Assembly: GCA_023259065.1 (NCBI GenBank)
Contig: JAHFQY010000018.1
Coordinates: 1 to 49,944 of the forward strand
DNA length: 49,944 nt
DNA from: Nitrosomonadales bacterium
Lineage (GTDB): Bacteria > Pseudomonadota > Gammaproteobacteria > Burkholderiales > Gallionellaceae
Reading direction: 5' to 3'
The position numbers and the translations under genes were made by a program. Below are positions 9,685 to 18,666 of this stretch, one piece after another; within the stretch, counting starts at the first letter, position 1; each line of letters starts with the position of its first letter. The notes beneath the pieces were generated by a model. It saw only the letters and a list, made by a program, of their open reading frames with translations, was not told the DNA's origin and ran no database searches.

Positions 9685-10455
9685 ATGTGTGAACTTTTGG
9701 GAATATCTGCCAACCATACCTTGCTAGCCAGTGAGCGCCTGGGCGAATTTCGCCTGCGCGGCGGCCAGCTGGCGGACAATCCGGACGGCTGGGGGCTGGC
9801 ATGGTGGGAGGGCAGCGCTTTCCGCCTTGCCAAGGAGCCGCAACCGGCTTGCCAGAGCGCGCTATTTGGCGAATTGTGCGACAGCACGCGCTCGAACCTG
9901 ATCATTGCGCATGTGCGCAAGGCGAACTTCCCGCCCATCAACACACTGAGCAATACGCACCCGTTCCAGCACAGCTGCTGCGGCAAGGAGTGGGTATTCG
10001 CCCATAACGGGGTGGTGCCGGATATCGTGGAAATGGAGCAGGCGAACTGCCATCCGATTTGCCACCCCGCTGGCCAGACCGATTCCGAATACGCCTTCTG
10101 CCATCTGCTCAGCCACCTTGCCGAAAATTTCCATTATGGCGACACCGATGCGGCGCCCACATTTGCCAGCATGGCGACCGTCAGCGAACTGGTTGCATCG
10201 CACGGTAAATTCAATTTTCTCATGTCGGATGGCGAGCACCTGATCGCCTATGGCCATGACCGCCTGCATTATCTGGAGCGGGGCGGCGATCAGGCCGCAA
10301 GCGTGCTGGTTGCCACCGAGCCTTTGTCCGGGGATGAAGAGTGGACAGCCTTCGAGCCGGGCGAGCTGCGCATTTATCGCAACGGCCGCATGGCGGGAAG
10401 AATCATGACACGCCCATCCAGACAGCCTGACAGCCTGGATGCGATTCCAGCATAA
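9685..10455 (+). CDS. Class II glutamine amidotransferase (YafJ-like)
   Basis: A 256-residue Ntn-type glutaminase domain protein. Cys2 (MCELLGISAN) is the expected nucleophile after Met removal. GWGLAWWEG, the IIAHVRKAN loop, NTHPF and the FAHNGVV segment are the usual glutaminase motifs. There is no fused synthetase domain, as in YafJ-type proteins, so it would hydrolyse glutamine or a glutamyl compound; the acceptor is unknown. The start is fixed by the need for Cys at position 2. Confidence 0.92.
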   Translation: MCELLGISANHTLLASERLGEFRLRGGQLADNPDGWGLAWWEGSAFRLAKEPQPACQSALFGELCDSTRSNLIIAHVRKANFPPINTLSNTHPFQHSCCGKEWVFAHNGVVPDIVEMEQANCHPICHPAGQTDSEYAFCHLLSHLAENFHYGDTDAAPTFASMATVSELVASHGKFNFLMSDGEHLIAYGHDRLHYLERGGDQAASVLVATEPLSGDEEWTAFEPGELRIYRNGRMAGRIMTRPSRQPDSLDAIPA

Positions 10456-10510
10456 ACACCCCGCTTGATCCGCAACAAGTTGCGTCACAATTTTCAGGGA
10501 GGCGTGAATC

Positions 10511-11542
10511 ATGAAATACAACCGTCTGGGCAAGAGTGATTTACAGGTATCCGAGATTGCCCTGGGTACCATGACCTTCGGGCAGCAGAACTCCCTGGCA
10601 GAAGCATGTGTACAAATGGACTACGCCGTGGCGCACGGGGTGAATTTCATCGACACTGCAGAGATGTATCCGGTGCCGGGCAAGGCTGAAACGCAAGGCC
10701 GCACCGAGGAATATGTGGGGCAGTGGCTGCGCACACAGGCGCGCGACAAAGTTATTGTTGGCACCAAGGTGGCCGGCCCCTCGCGCGGTTTCGGCTGGAT
10801 ACGCAACGGCCCGTTGTCGATCGATCGCACCAACATCATGTCCGCCATCGACACCAGCCTGCAGCGCCTGCACACGGATTATGTCGACCTGTACCAGATC
10901 CACTGGCCGGCGCGCAATGTGCCCATGTTCGGCAAGAGCAATTACGATCCCGCGCTGGAGCATCCCGCCACCCCGGTGGAAGAGCAACTGAGCGCGCTTT
11001 CCGAGCTGGTGCAGAGCGGCAAGGTGCGCCATATCGGCGTGAGCAACGAAACACCCTGGGGCGTGGCCGAGTTTCTGAAGGTGGCGGAACGCATGGGGCT
11101 GCAGCGCATTGTCTCCATCCAGAATACGTACAACCTGATCAACCGCACCTTTGAAACGGCGCTGCACGAAATGTGTCATCGCGAGCAAGTGAGCTTGCTT
11201 GCTTACAGCCCGCTGGCCTTCGGCCTGCTATCCGGCAAGTATGCAAAAAATCCGCAGGCGCATGGACGCATTACCCTGTTCCCCGATTTCGGCCAGCGCT
11301 ACCACAAACCCAACGTGCCGGCGGCAGTCGCGGCTTACGCGCAGCTGGCCGAGCAACACGGCCTGTCGCCGGCGCGCATGGCGCTGTGCTTCATTCGCAG
11401 CCGTTCCTTCGTCGCCAGCACCATCATCGGCGCCACCAGCATGCAGCAGTTAAGCGAGAATCTGGATAGTGTCGAGCTGAGTGCAGAGTTGCTGAAAGGG
11501 ATTGAGCAGATACATCTTAAATACACCAACCCGGCGCCCTGA
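10511..11542 (+). CDS. Aldo/keto reductase (Tas-like)
   Basis: A 343-residue NADPH-dependent aldo/keto reductase barrel. The expected tetrad is visible: Asp in FIDTAEMYP with its Tyr, Lys in VGTKVAGP, and His in DLYQIHWP. The opening KYNRLGKSDLQVSEIALGTM and the long insert with PVPGKAETQGRTEE are typical of the E. coli Tas subgroup. A GGGAGG ribosome site precedes the ATG. The physiological substrate is unknown. This is the last core-like gene before the accessory region. Confidence 0.95.
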   Translation: MKYNRLGKSDLQVSEIALGTMTFGQQNSLAEACVQMDYAVAHGVNFIDTAEMYPVPGKAETQGRTEEYVGQWLRTQARDKVIVGTKVAGPSRGFGWIRNGPLSIDRTNIMSAIDTSLQRLHTDYVDLYQIHWPARNVPMFGKSNYDPALEHPATPVEEQLSALSELVQSGKVRHIGVSNETPWGVAEFLKVAERMGLQRIVSIQNTYNLINRTFETALHEMCHREQVSLLAYSPLAFGLLSGKYAKNPQAHGRITLFPDFGQRYHKPNVPAAVAAYAQLAEQHGLSPARMALCFIRSRSFVASTIIGATSMQQLSENLDSVELSAELLKGIEQIHLKYTNPAP

Positions 11543-11838
11543 GCAGAGTTGCAGATAGTGGGTCAGGTTGAAGCTAATTATCGCTGACAGCCATTTTTTG
11601 ACTATGAACGTAATTGGGGCTAACGGCAGCTAATCGGCCATTGCCGACCGTCATAGCCTGGATTTTTACGACCGCTTCTGCGTGCTAAGCTGACCATAAA
11701 ATTGGGATTTGCAGTCGGGCAGACCGTCGCGTCCACCCACAAGCAATCCCTCATAAGCAGCGGCGCAAAGCGGCCTTGCCCCATGTAATCCTTAGGTGAT
11801 GCACTAGCGTACCCTGCCAGCCAACTTATGGAGAGCTC
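11543..11838. other. Intergenic stretch at the left edge of the accessory region
   Basis: No gene is supported here. Base composition changes near 11560. The stretch GGCAGCTAATCGGCCATTGCCGAC near 11620-11650 is weakly self-complementary. A GGAGAG site at 11829-11834 serves the next gene. No tRNA, integrase or clear attachment repeat is visible. Confidence 0.5.
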
Positions 11839-12801
11839 ATGAACCCATCCGACTTTTGGAAAAATTTTCGCCTTGGCGAGGAGATTCACATCTCAGGAAC
11901 GTTCATCTACAACGGGCTCCGGCGTTTTCACGAGCTAAGGAGGCTGGATTTCGACGATGAGCTGTTCGAGTTCCTCTATGAAATGTCCGTCGGCCTTGAG
12001 CGCTTGCTGAAGACTGCCGTAGTCCTCTATGAGCACACCGACACCACCGATCAAAAGGAACTGGAAAAGTCACTCATCACACACAATCACCTCGATCTTC
12101 TGGCGCGTCTACGTAAGCATGTCGGACTTAATCTTGGAATGACGCACAACGATTTGTTGAGCCTTCTCGGTACCTTCTATAAGTCGCTGAGGTATGACCG
12201 ATTCGCGCTAACCTCGGTCTACGAAGGCAAGAAGGAAGCGAAGGCGATCCGCAGCCTATTGGTCAAGCACTTGCAAGCCAAGTTTTCGGACGAGAACTCG
12301 CTCTTTCGCACTGACAATAACGACCAGTTCCGCAAGTTCATTCGGCGGACAGTTCTGAAAATTGCGAGAGAGGTTTACCGTGTCATTAAAGATCGCGCGA
12401 GGCAAATCAATCTCTACACGTACGAGTTGCGCAACGGGTCGAAGGCAGAGAGCGTGTTTCTCCGCGAAGTTGACATCGCTGACGAGGACATACTCTGGAA
12501 GGAACTGCTTATCTTCTTCATGAACGTCAAAGTGGATACGGGCTACCTCCAGTTCCTTAGGGAAACGCCGCCTCTTGAATTTGATCCAGCGTTGGTACCC
12601 GACTACCTCGACTGCCTTAAGTCGGACTCCTCAAAAGCGGATGTGATGGACGAGCTGGAGCACCACTACGGCGAAATGGATCGCGATGAACGGAATGAGC
12701 GGCTGCAACGAATGAGGGTCATCGGAGCGCCCAATGTATTCTTCAGCGACGATGACGATGAAATTGACGACACCGATAAGTGGGATGAGGTCAAGCTATG
12801 A
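11839..12801 (+). CDS. Unknown helical protein in defence-like island (possible HEPN relative)
   Basis: A 320-residue protein with no signal peptide or membrane segment; I do not recognise it with certainty. Residues about 45-115 have the helix pattern of HEPN-type domains: YEMSVGLERLLKTAVVL, then THNHLDLLARL, then LLSLLGTFYKSLRYDRF. The usual catalytic R-x(4-6)-H is not evident; RYDRF stands in that place. The C-terminus is very acidic (SDDDDEIDDTDKWDE). GGAGAG precedes the ATG. It is divergent from its island neighbours and its base use is less G+C-rich than the flanking core genes. The HEPN suggestion is inference by eye. Confidence 0.75.
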   Translation: MNPSDFWKNFRLGEEIHISGTFIYNGLRRFHELRRLDFDDELFEFLYEMSVGLERLLKTAVVLYEHTDTTDQKELEKSLITHNHLDLLARLRKHVGLNLGMTHNDLLSLLGTFYKSLRYDRFALTSVYEGKKEAKAIRSLLVKHLQAKFSDENSLFRTDNNDQFRKFIRRTVLKIAREVYRVIKDRARQINLYTYELRNGSKAESVFLREVDIADEDILWKELLIFFMNVKVDTGYLQFLRETPPLEFDPALVPDYLDCLKSDSSKADVMDELEHHYGEMDRDERNERLQRMRVIGAPNVFFSDDDDEIDDTDKWDEVKL

Positions 12802-13074
12802 AGCACTTGCGACCGTTTGCTTCTTGAAACGCTGAGAGACCGCAACGGGCACACCTGGTACCGATGATGATAGATGTTGACAGCAATCAAATGGGAAGCC
12901 TCCAGTCGTGTGAGACTGAATGATCTCATTGACGGACATTTGAAAGCTGCGCGCATCTGTATTTTATTTTGCACTGTTGGTCGATAGCCAGATTGAGGCA
13001 CTTCCTGATCTGACGAACTCATACTCCTCCCCATAGCGGCCGCTAGCAAGCTATCGGGCCACGACACCAAACCA
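12802..13074. other. Non-coding gap between convergent island genes
   Basis: The 273 bases between two convergent genes show no supported ORF. A short GC-rich palindromic run (GCGGCCGC) lies near 13038-13045. No strong terminator hairpin with a T run was found by eye. Confidence 0.4.
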
Positions 13075-14919
13075 CTACGAATTAAATACCGCCTCCCAGT
13101 CGGGTGACTTAAGATGGTCAGTCGGGGTGTATATTTTGTTCTCCAATGCCTGCGTGGCCCCTCCTACATGGTGGTGAATTTTCGGGCGAAGACCGGCCAT
13201 AAGCATCTTGCCGTGCGAATGTTGGAAGGAAACGGGGGTCAAGCCGTTGACGGGAACGAATGCACCGATCGGTGGAGAAATGTCGGGCATACCTGACGCG
13301 GCCCATTCCGGCTTCCCGCACTTACGCGGAACATCGTAAAGCGACGAGCAAACCTGTTCACGAGCGACGCGCGCTGCATTTACGAGGTCGTCGCGCTTGA
13401 ACGCGGTGACGTCCGTAATCGCGGCGTCGATTAGTTCAGGAGCGAGGTCGTTGAAGACCTCCTTCAGATGTGCGGCCTGAGCAAACGAATGCTCGACGTC
13501 GTTCAAGGGCGTGAAAATCTCCGTGACACGGGTCACGCCGTTGCGCTGGCGTTCTGAGTCAGCAGTTGATAGCTCGAATTGCATTTCCTGTTCGGTCCGG
13601 AAATCTCGATCCCGATGCAAGATGATTCTGGAGTCGGGCCTCATGTCGGTGATCATATTTGCAAGGAGTCTAGCCGCTGGAAGGTTGCCACACCCGTTGT
13701 AGGAGAGTACTGCTAGATTATCAGGCGCGCCGTTCGCCTTAGCCAGTACCGTAACTGGTAGCGGCAGCTTGTCCTCCGTCATCAGGATGACGGGCCGGGC
13801 AGGATCGAAGGCGTCGGCACCGGCCGATAGCGCGCCGAGCGTCATCAGAATGGGAATCGCAGGACGTTGGGCTGCATCGACCGGAACCTTCGCGCCTTCG
13901 CTCATCCATACGACTGCAGCGTCGGGATCGTACATAAGCCGCTGGATCAGATGGGGCGAATGGCTTGCGAACAGAATGCGGGTTTGCGTCTCGGTGGCGA
14001 CGCTTCTGAGCGCGTCGTAGAGACGCGCCTGACTATCGGCATGCAGGTGCGCGTCGGGCTCGTCCAGCAGGATTAGAGGCGGTGCGTAGAAGCAGGCGTA
14101 GGCGATGATCTGAATGACTTGGAGCATCCCAGTTGAGGCCATGTCGAGCGTGACCTTAGTATCAGGTGTTTCGACTTCGACTTTAACGTGGCGATCTCGT
14201 TGCTGATCATGATTTACTATGACGCGAGTACCCGGGTAGCAGCGTTCAAGAAGAGAGGAAAAGGTCTTCCAGCTGCTGTCCGGCAAGGTGTCAATGTCGT
14301 GCCCCTGACGCCAAGCAGCTCTAGCCGTCTCATCCAAATCGCGTGTAAAGAGATGATCAAGCACGGTGCGGAGATAGAGGTTGGCGTCGCCATGCATGAC
14401 TGCGGCGTCCATCGCCCCCTTTGTCCGCCATTCTTCGCGCATCGGGATTCCCGATAAACCGGGCGTAAATATGGAGAACGGCCGATCACCATTCGAGAGG
14501 ACGGCGGCGAGGTCGTCATCCCCCGTTCGAGTGACGGCGATGTTTGCGTTCTTTCCGCGGCGGACCTCGATCGTAATCACTTTATTCGTGTTCGTATCGA
14601 GATCTACGCCGCTGTAGGTGATCGAGTAGCCGAGATTCTGCGTCGCACTGTCTCCGCGCCTCAAGTCCAGCAGCCGCTCAGTTGGGCGGAACAGCACCGC
14701 ATCGTTGGCGACGGTGCCAGCGAAGTCAGGCTCGCCATTAGGGCGAAAGCCGCGAAATATAGCCTGTAAGATTGACACACCGAGTTGCGCCGCCTGTATC
14801 GCGCTGCTTTTGCCGCTCGTGTTACTGCCAACCAGCGCGGTCAGCGGCTGTAAATCAATTTCGAGTGACTCAATCCGCTTGAAGTCATTGATAGTTATTT
14901 TATCAAGCCGAACACGCAT
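13075..14919 (-). CDS. OLD-like AAA ATPase with TOPRIM-like C-terminal domain
   Basis: A 614-residue protein. The N-terminal ABC-type ATPase has Walker A GSNTSGKSS (31-39), a signature-like MASTGMLQVIQ (260-270), Walker B LILLDEPDAHLH (282-293) and an H-switch FASHSPH (317-323). Residues about 376-480 look like a TOPRIM nuclease fold: Glu382 in LMTEDK, then Asp437 and Asp439 in HRDRDF, and Glu476 in NDVEHSF. This order matches OLD-family nucleases, many of which act in phage defence, alone or with partners. The first TOPRIM motif is not the usual EG(x)xD, so activity is uncertain. The neighbouring Fic gene lies 218 bp upstream on the same strand. Confidence 0.85.
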   Translation of the reverse strand: MRVRLDKITINDFKRIESLEIDLQPLTALVGSNTSGKSSAIQAAQLGVSILQAIFRGFRPNGEPDFAGTVANDAVLFRPTERLLDLRRGDSATQNLGYSITYSGVDLDTNTNKVITIEVRRGKNANIAVTRTGDDDLAAVLSNGDRPFSIFTPGLSGIPMREEWRTKGAMDAAVMHGDANLYLRTVLDHLFTRDLDETARAAWRQGHDIDTLPDSSWKTFSSLLERCYPGTRVIVNHDQQRDRHVKVEVETPDTKVTLDMASTGMLQVIQIIAYACFYAPPLILLDEPDAHLHADSQARLYDALRSVATETQTRILFASHSPHLIQRLMYDPDAAVVWMSEGAKVPVDAAQRPAIPILMTLGALSAGADAFDPARPVILMTEDKLPLPVTVLAKANGAPDNLAVLSYNGCGNLPAARLLANMITDMRPDSRIILHRDRDFRTEQEMQFELSTADSERQRNGVTRVTEIFTPLNDVEHSFAQAAHLKEVFNDLAPELIDAAITDVTAFKRDDLVNAARVAREQVCSSLYDVPRKCGKPEWAASGMPDISPPIGAFVPVNGLTPVSFQHSHGKMLMAGLRPKIHHHVGGATQALENKIYTPTDHLKSPDWEAVFNS

Positions 14920-15137
14920 GCGCTCCCCCTGTGAAATATTGATTTAACGCCCCCCACGCTGCTACGTGGAACACTATGCGTCGGCTACAGGGCCGAATCT
15001 TTACATCATAATGCCAATCCGATTGGATTTCGACAGTCAGCAACTTGCAGGAAGCCGCCATACAAGGCCTTTCTCTTAGAGAACCGCAATGGCCGAAGTA
15101 GAGACCCTCGCGTTCGGCCGCTTGAAACCGCGTAATA

Positions 15138-16670
15138 TTATCGAGACTCCAACGCATGCATTTCTTGAACGATAAACCTGGCGAATGGCTTGATATCGCC
15201 GCCAACACTAGCAGACTCAAGGGCACTCATATACTCTGCGCGGCTTTTCATTCGTATGATCGTCCATGGATAGCCGCCCGATGCCAACATCGCATTCATC
15301 AGAAACCGACCGATTCGGCCATTCCCATCAAAGTATGGATGGATGAATACAAAAAGATGATGCCCTAATACTGCCCGAACAGCAGGCTCGGTCTCTTGCG
15401 CAATCAGGTTGAATAACATCTCCATGGAATCCGCAAGCGCCTCCCGTGGCAGAGGCGTATGCATGGAATTTCGGATAAATATTGGTCCGCTACGATATCC
15501 GGCAAGTTGATGAACCTCTACGATGCCCGCTGTCACTGACGGCGCAAATAATTCGCCATACCAATGATGGTGGGATTTTCTAGCGACTTCGCCAGGATTC
15601 TCACCCGAGAGAATTGCAGCAATGCTTTTTTTGACATCATTAAAAGCCTGAAAATATCCACGTGCCGCCATAGCATCTCGGTCTGCCTTGTCATGGTCAT
15701 CTTCCGCAGGGTTCCAATTCCCCTTGGCGACGCGCTCAATCAACTCATCATTGACCTGATAGCCTTCGATTGAAAGCGAGTTGTAAGCATCGGCGACATA
15801 GCGTTCATCGACCTGACTTAAATATTCGTCAGGCGTTACTGGCAATCCTGGCGCTTTGGGGAGTATCGATAAAACATCACTGCGCCAGCCCGCCCACATC
15901 GATTGAATGCGCATCGCATGCGGCGATCTCTCGCGACTATTCCCCAAGGTGGGATTCGAAATTTCAAATGGGTTTGATTCGCGCACGGTGTGTTTGGCAC
16001 GTCTCATCGTTTCGACGATGCGATCAGCGTCCGCATCACGCCCCATAAAACGCAGCGCCCCCGCTAACCGCCCGGCAGCCGACGGCATGCCTTCGCCGGA
16101 AAGCAACACGGTCAATAAATCACCCGGATCGCGAATCAACCCTAATGCGATTTCTGCTTCACGGGGATTATTCTTGAAAAATTGTGGACCGATGCGGCAC
16201 AACACCTCCGGCAATGGCAAGGCCTGCAGCCCATTCACCTCGACCCTGTTCCTGGGGATGTTCTTTTCATCAGGATAAAGCAGCACAGAAGTATCGTGAG
16301 GAAGCTTGAGCGTTGAAGTCCCGCCCTGTTTAAGGATGACAGTGATCTGTCGTGGAATAACTGTGCAATGGGTATGCAACAAGATTGATGCATCGACATT
16401 CAGGCAGTATCGTTTTCCAAATCGCTTGCTCAGATATCCAGAAAGGAAAGACCAAAAACTTGCATACCAGGCCGTACTATCTCCATCGCTATCGCGTGGG
16501 TTGGAACATACATACCAACCCTTCATGACTGGGCGCAAAAACCCTTCCTCAACCAAGATTGCCCGCTGCGTCTCTTTCAAATCTTCAGACTGCACAACAC
16601 CATTGTGCTTATCCTGAAGCTTCTTCAGTGTACGAAGCGCATCCGCAAGTTTTTCATTCGGCCTGGCCAT
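15138..16670 (-). CDS. Fic family protein with an AbiEi-like N-terminal domain
   Basis: A 510-residue protein. Residues about 1-210 resemble an AbiEi-type winged-helix antitoxin/regulator (helical start, EEGFLRPVMKGWY at 41-53, and a following domain with LPLPEVLCRIGPQFF). The C-terminal half is a Fic domain with HPYFDGNGRIGR (444-455), which has the catalytic His444 and the phosphate-binding loop for AMP transfer from ATP. The motif SLSIEG (298-303) matches the class II inhibitory helix [S/T]xxxE[G/N], so the enzyme is probably auto-inhibited. The target protein is unknown. The ATG at 16670 has no clear ribosome site. Four direct repeats lie just upstream. Confidence 0.9.
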   Translation of the reverse strand: MARPNEKLADALRTLKKLQDKHNGVVQSEDLKETQRAILVEEGFLRPVMKGWYVCSNPRDSDGDSTAWYASFWSFLSGYLSKRFGKRYCLNVDASILLHTHCTVIPRQITVILKQGGTSTLKLPHDTSVLLYPDEKNIPRNRVEVNGLQALPLPEVLCRIGPQFFKNNPREAEIALGLIRDPGDLLTVLLSGEGMPSAAGRLAGALRFMGRDADADRIVETMRRAKHTVRESNPFEISNPTLGNSRERSPHAMRIQSMWAGWRSDVLSILPKAPGLPVTPDEYLSQVDERYVADAYNSLSIEGYQVNDELIERVAKGNWNPAEDDHDKADRDAMAARGYFQAFNDVKKSIAAILSGENPGEVARKSHHHWYGELFAPSVTAGIVEVHQLAGYRSGPIFIRNSMHTPLPREALADSMEMLFNLIAQETEPAVRAVLGHHLFVFIHPYFDGNGRIGRFLMNAMLASGGYPWTIIRMKSRAEYMSALESASVGGDIKPFARFIVQEMHALESR

Positions 16671-16678
16671 GATTTATC

Positions 16679-16763
16679 AACTATGTTTTTCCATGTTCTA
16701 TAACTATGTTATCGGCTGCTCAATAACTTTGCTATCGATACTTAAGCAAACTATGTTATTCGA
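16679..16763 (-). promoter_or_regulatory. Array of four direct repeats (~23-bp period) upstream of the Fic gene
   Basis: The core AACTATGTT(A)T begins at 16679, 16702, 16725 and 16749, giving spacings of 23, 23 and 24 bp. The third copy reads AACTTTGCTAT. The array is AT-rich and starts 9 bp upstream of the Fic start codon. A 23-bp period is slightly over two helical turns, as expected for iterated binding sites of one regulator. The AbiEi-like domain of the adjacent protein is an obvious candidate to bind here, which is inference. Confidence 0.75.
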
Positions 16764-16990
16764 CGAAATGGCTAGTATACTACTAATATATTTATGCACT
16801 TACATTAAATATGATTCTGACGTATATCTCGATTTGGCAACTTTTAACTTGCTGTTGTTACGCCTGATTGCGTGAGGGTAATTTAAATAAAACGGGGAAG
16901 AGTATTGGCCATCTGATGATGCCAACTGAGCGCTTTTGCCGATGAGCTGACGTTAGTAAGGTGTTACCTAAGTCTTCATTCTTGGCCTTT
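16764..16990. other. AT-rich non-coding stretch at the right edge of the island
   Basis: This is markedly more AT-rich than its surroundings (for example GTATACTACTAATATATT near 16776). A small open frame crosses it, but the composition and lack of a ribosome site argue against a gene. The sequence returns to normal composition before the FAD oxidoreductase stop at 16991. Confidence 0.5.
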
Positions 16991-18598
16991 TTACTTCGCA
17001 CTCCTGAGTAAGCTCAGCGCCACCGCCTCCGCCACCTCAATGCCATCCACTGCAGCAGACAGAATTCCACCCGCATAACCCGCACCTTCTCCCGCAGGAT
17101 ACAGGCCCATCGTATTCAAACTCTGGTAGTCCTCATTGCGCTTGATGCGCACGGGCGATGAGGTGCGTGTCTCCACGCCGGTCAATACGGCATTCTTCAG
17201 CGAGAAGCCCTTGATGGTTTTTTCAAAGGCGGGGATGGCTTCGCGCAGGGCGGCGATGGCGTAATCGGGCAGGGCGCTGGAGAGGTCGGTGAGGGTAATG
17301 CCGGGGGTGTAGGAAGGCTGCACTTCACCCAGCTGGGTGGAAGAGCGGCCGGCCAGGAAATCCCCTACCAACTGGGCAGGCGCGTTGTAATTGCGGCCGC
17401 CCAGTTCATAGGCGCGGCTTTCCCACTGGCGCTGAAACTCCACGCCCGCAAGCGGCCCGCCGGGGTAGTCCTCGGGCGTGATGCCCACCACGATACCGCT
17501 GTTGGCGTTGCGTTCGTTGCGCGAATACTGGCTCATGCCGTTGGTAACCACGCGCCCGGGTTCGGAAGCGGCTGCCACTACGGTGCCGCCGGGGCACATG
17601 CAGAAGCTGTAGACCGAGCGACCGTTAGCGCAGTGGTGCACCAGCTTGTAGTCGGCTGCGCCCAGCGCCGGGTTGCCGGCGTTCTTGCCCAAGCGTGCAC
17701 GGTCGATCAGGCTTTGCGGGTGCTCGATGCGGAAGCCGATGGAGAAGGGTTTTGCTTCCATGTACACGCCGCGCTTGTGCAGCATCTCGAAAGTGTCGCG
17801 TGCGCTGTGGCCCACCGCCAGCACCACGTGGCTGCTTGCGATGTGTTCGCCGCTGGCCAGCAACACGCCGCGCACCTTGCCTCCCTCGATGTCGATATCC
17901 TCCACGCGGCTCTGGAAGCGGATCTCACCGCCGAGCGCGATGATGTTGGCGCGCATTTCTTCCACCATGCCCACCAGGCGGAAGGTGCCGATATGCGGCT
18001 TGCTCACGTAGAGGATTTCCTCGGGCGCACCCGCCTTCACAAACTCGGTGAGTACCTTGCGTCCGTAGAATTTCGGATCCTTGATCTGGCTGTGCAGCTT
18101 GCCGTCGGAAAAGGTGCCGGCGCCGCCCTCGCCGAATTGCACATTGGATTCCGGATTCAGCTCATGTTTTCGCCACAGGCCGAAAGTGTCCTTGGTACGC
18201 TCGCGCACCGCCTTACCGCGCTCCAGTATGATGGGGCGGAAGCCCATCTGTGCCAGCAGCAGGCCGGCAAAGATACCGCACGGGCCGAGGCCGATGACAA
18301 TGGGGCGTTCGCTGAGATTGGCCGGTGCATGGGCAACGAAGTGGTAGCTGGTGTCCGGGCTGGGCGCGATATGCGGCTTGCCCTGCAGACGCTGGAGCAG
18401 CGCGGCTTCATTTTTTACCTCCACGTCCAGCGTGTAGATGAAGTGGATGTTGGCAGGCTGGCGCGCGTCAAAGCCGCGGCGGAAAATGTGCCGGGCCAGC
18501 AGCTCGTCAGGAGGGATGCCCAGGCGCTTGAGTATGGCGGCCTGCAGCTCATCCGGGGTGTGATCCAGAGGGAGTTTGATTTCGGTAAGTCTTAGCAT
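16991..18598 (-). CDS. FAD-dependent oxidoreductase of the COG2509 type
   Basis: A 535-residue uncharacterised FAD/NAD(P)-binding protein. An N-terminal domain of about 95 residues (RLTEIKLPLDHTPDEL, RRGFDARQPANIHFIYTLDVEV) precedes the dinucleotide-binding turn VIGLGPCGIFAGLLLAQ. Further family features are QFGEGGAGTFSDGKLHSQIKD, CMCPGG and the C-terminal YPAGEGAGYAGGILSAAVDG, which closes the FAD site. The length and N-terminal extension match the widely conserved COG2509 dehydrogenases. The substrate is unknown. It is the first core gene to the right of the island. Confidence 0.9.
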   Translation of the reverse strand: MLRLTEIKLPLDHTPDELQAAILKRLGIPPDELLARHIFRRGFDARQPANIHFIYTLDVEVKNEAALLQRLQGKPHIAPSPDTSYHFVAHAPANLSERPIVIGLGPCGIFAGLLLAQMGFRPIILERGKAVRERTKDTFGLWRKHELNPESNVQFGEGGAGTFSDGKLHSQIKDPKFYGRKVLTEFVKAGAPEEILYVSKPHIGTFRLVGMVEEMRANIIALGGEIRFQSRVEDIDIEGGKVRGVLLASGEHIASSHVVLAVGHSARDTFEMLHKRGVYMEAKPFSIGFRIEHPQSLIDRARLGKNAGNPALGAADYKLVHHCANGRSVYSFCMCPGGTVVAAASEPGRVVTNGMSQYSRNERNANSGIVVGITPEDYPGGPLAGVEFQRQWESRAYELGGRNYNAPAQLVGDFLAGRSSTQLGEVQPSYTPGITLTDLSSALPDYAIAALREAIPAFEKTIKGFSLKNAVLTGVETRTSSPVRIKRNEDYQSLNTMGLYPAGEGAGYAGGILSAAVDGIEVAEAVALSLLRSAK

Positions 18599-18666
18599 GG
18601 GCGATATTTTAACCGCAGTGTGCTGGATGCTGGCCGTTTATCTGATTCAACACTGCTTCAGCAAGG

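Noticed and set aside
11543-11838. tRNA or attachment site at the island edge
   Set aside because: No cloverleaf, integrase or direct repeat matching the other edge was found by eye.
14903-15226. 107-codon minus-strand frame between the OLD and Fic genes
   Set aside because: It overlaps both genes, has a poor start and no motif.
16679-16763. CRISPR array
   Set aside because: The repeats are about 10 bases with 13-base gaps and are imperfect; no cas genes are nearby.
16669-16875. 68-codon plus-strand frame in the AT-rich stretch
   Set aside because: No ribosome site, hydrophobic by composition only, and it overlaps the direct-repeat array.
17633-18595. Long plus-strand open frame opposite the FAD oxidoreductase
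   Set aside because: Shadow of a strongly supported gene; the translation has low-complexity Ala/His/Val content and no motif.
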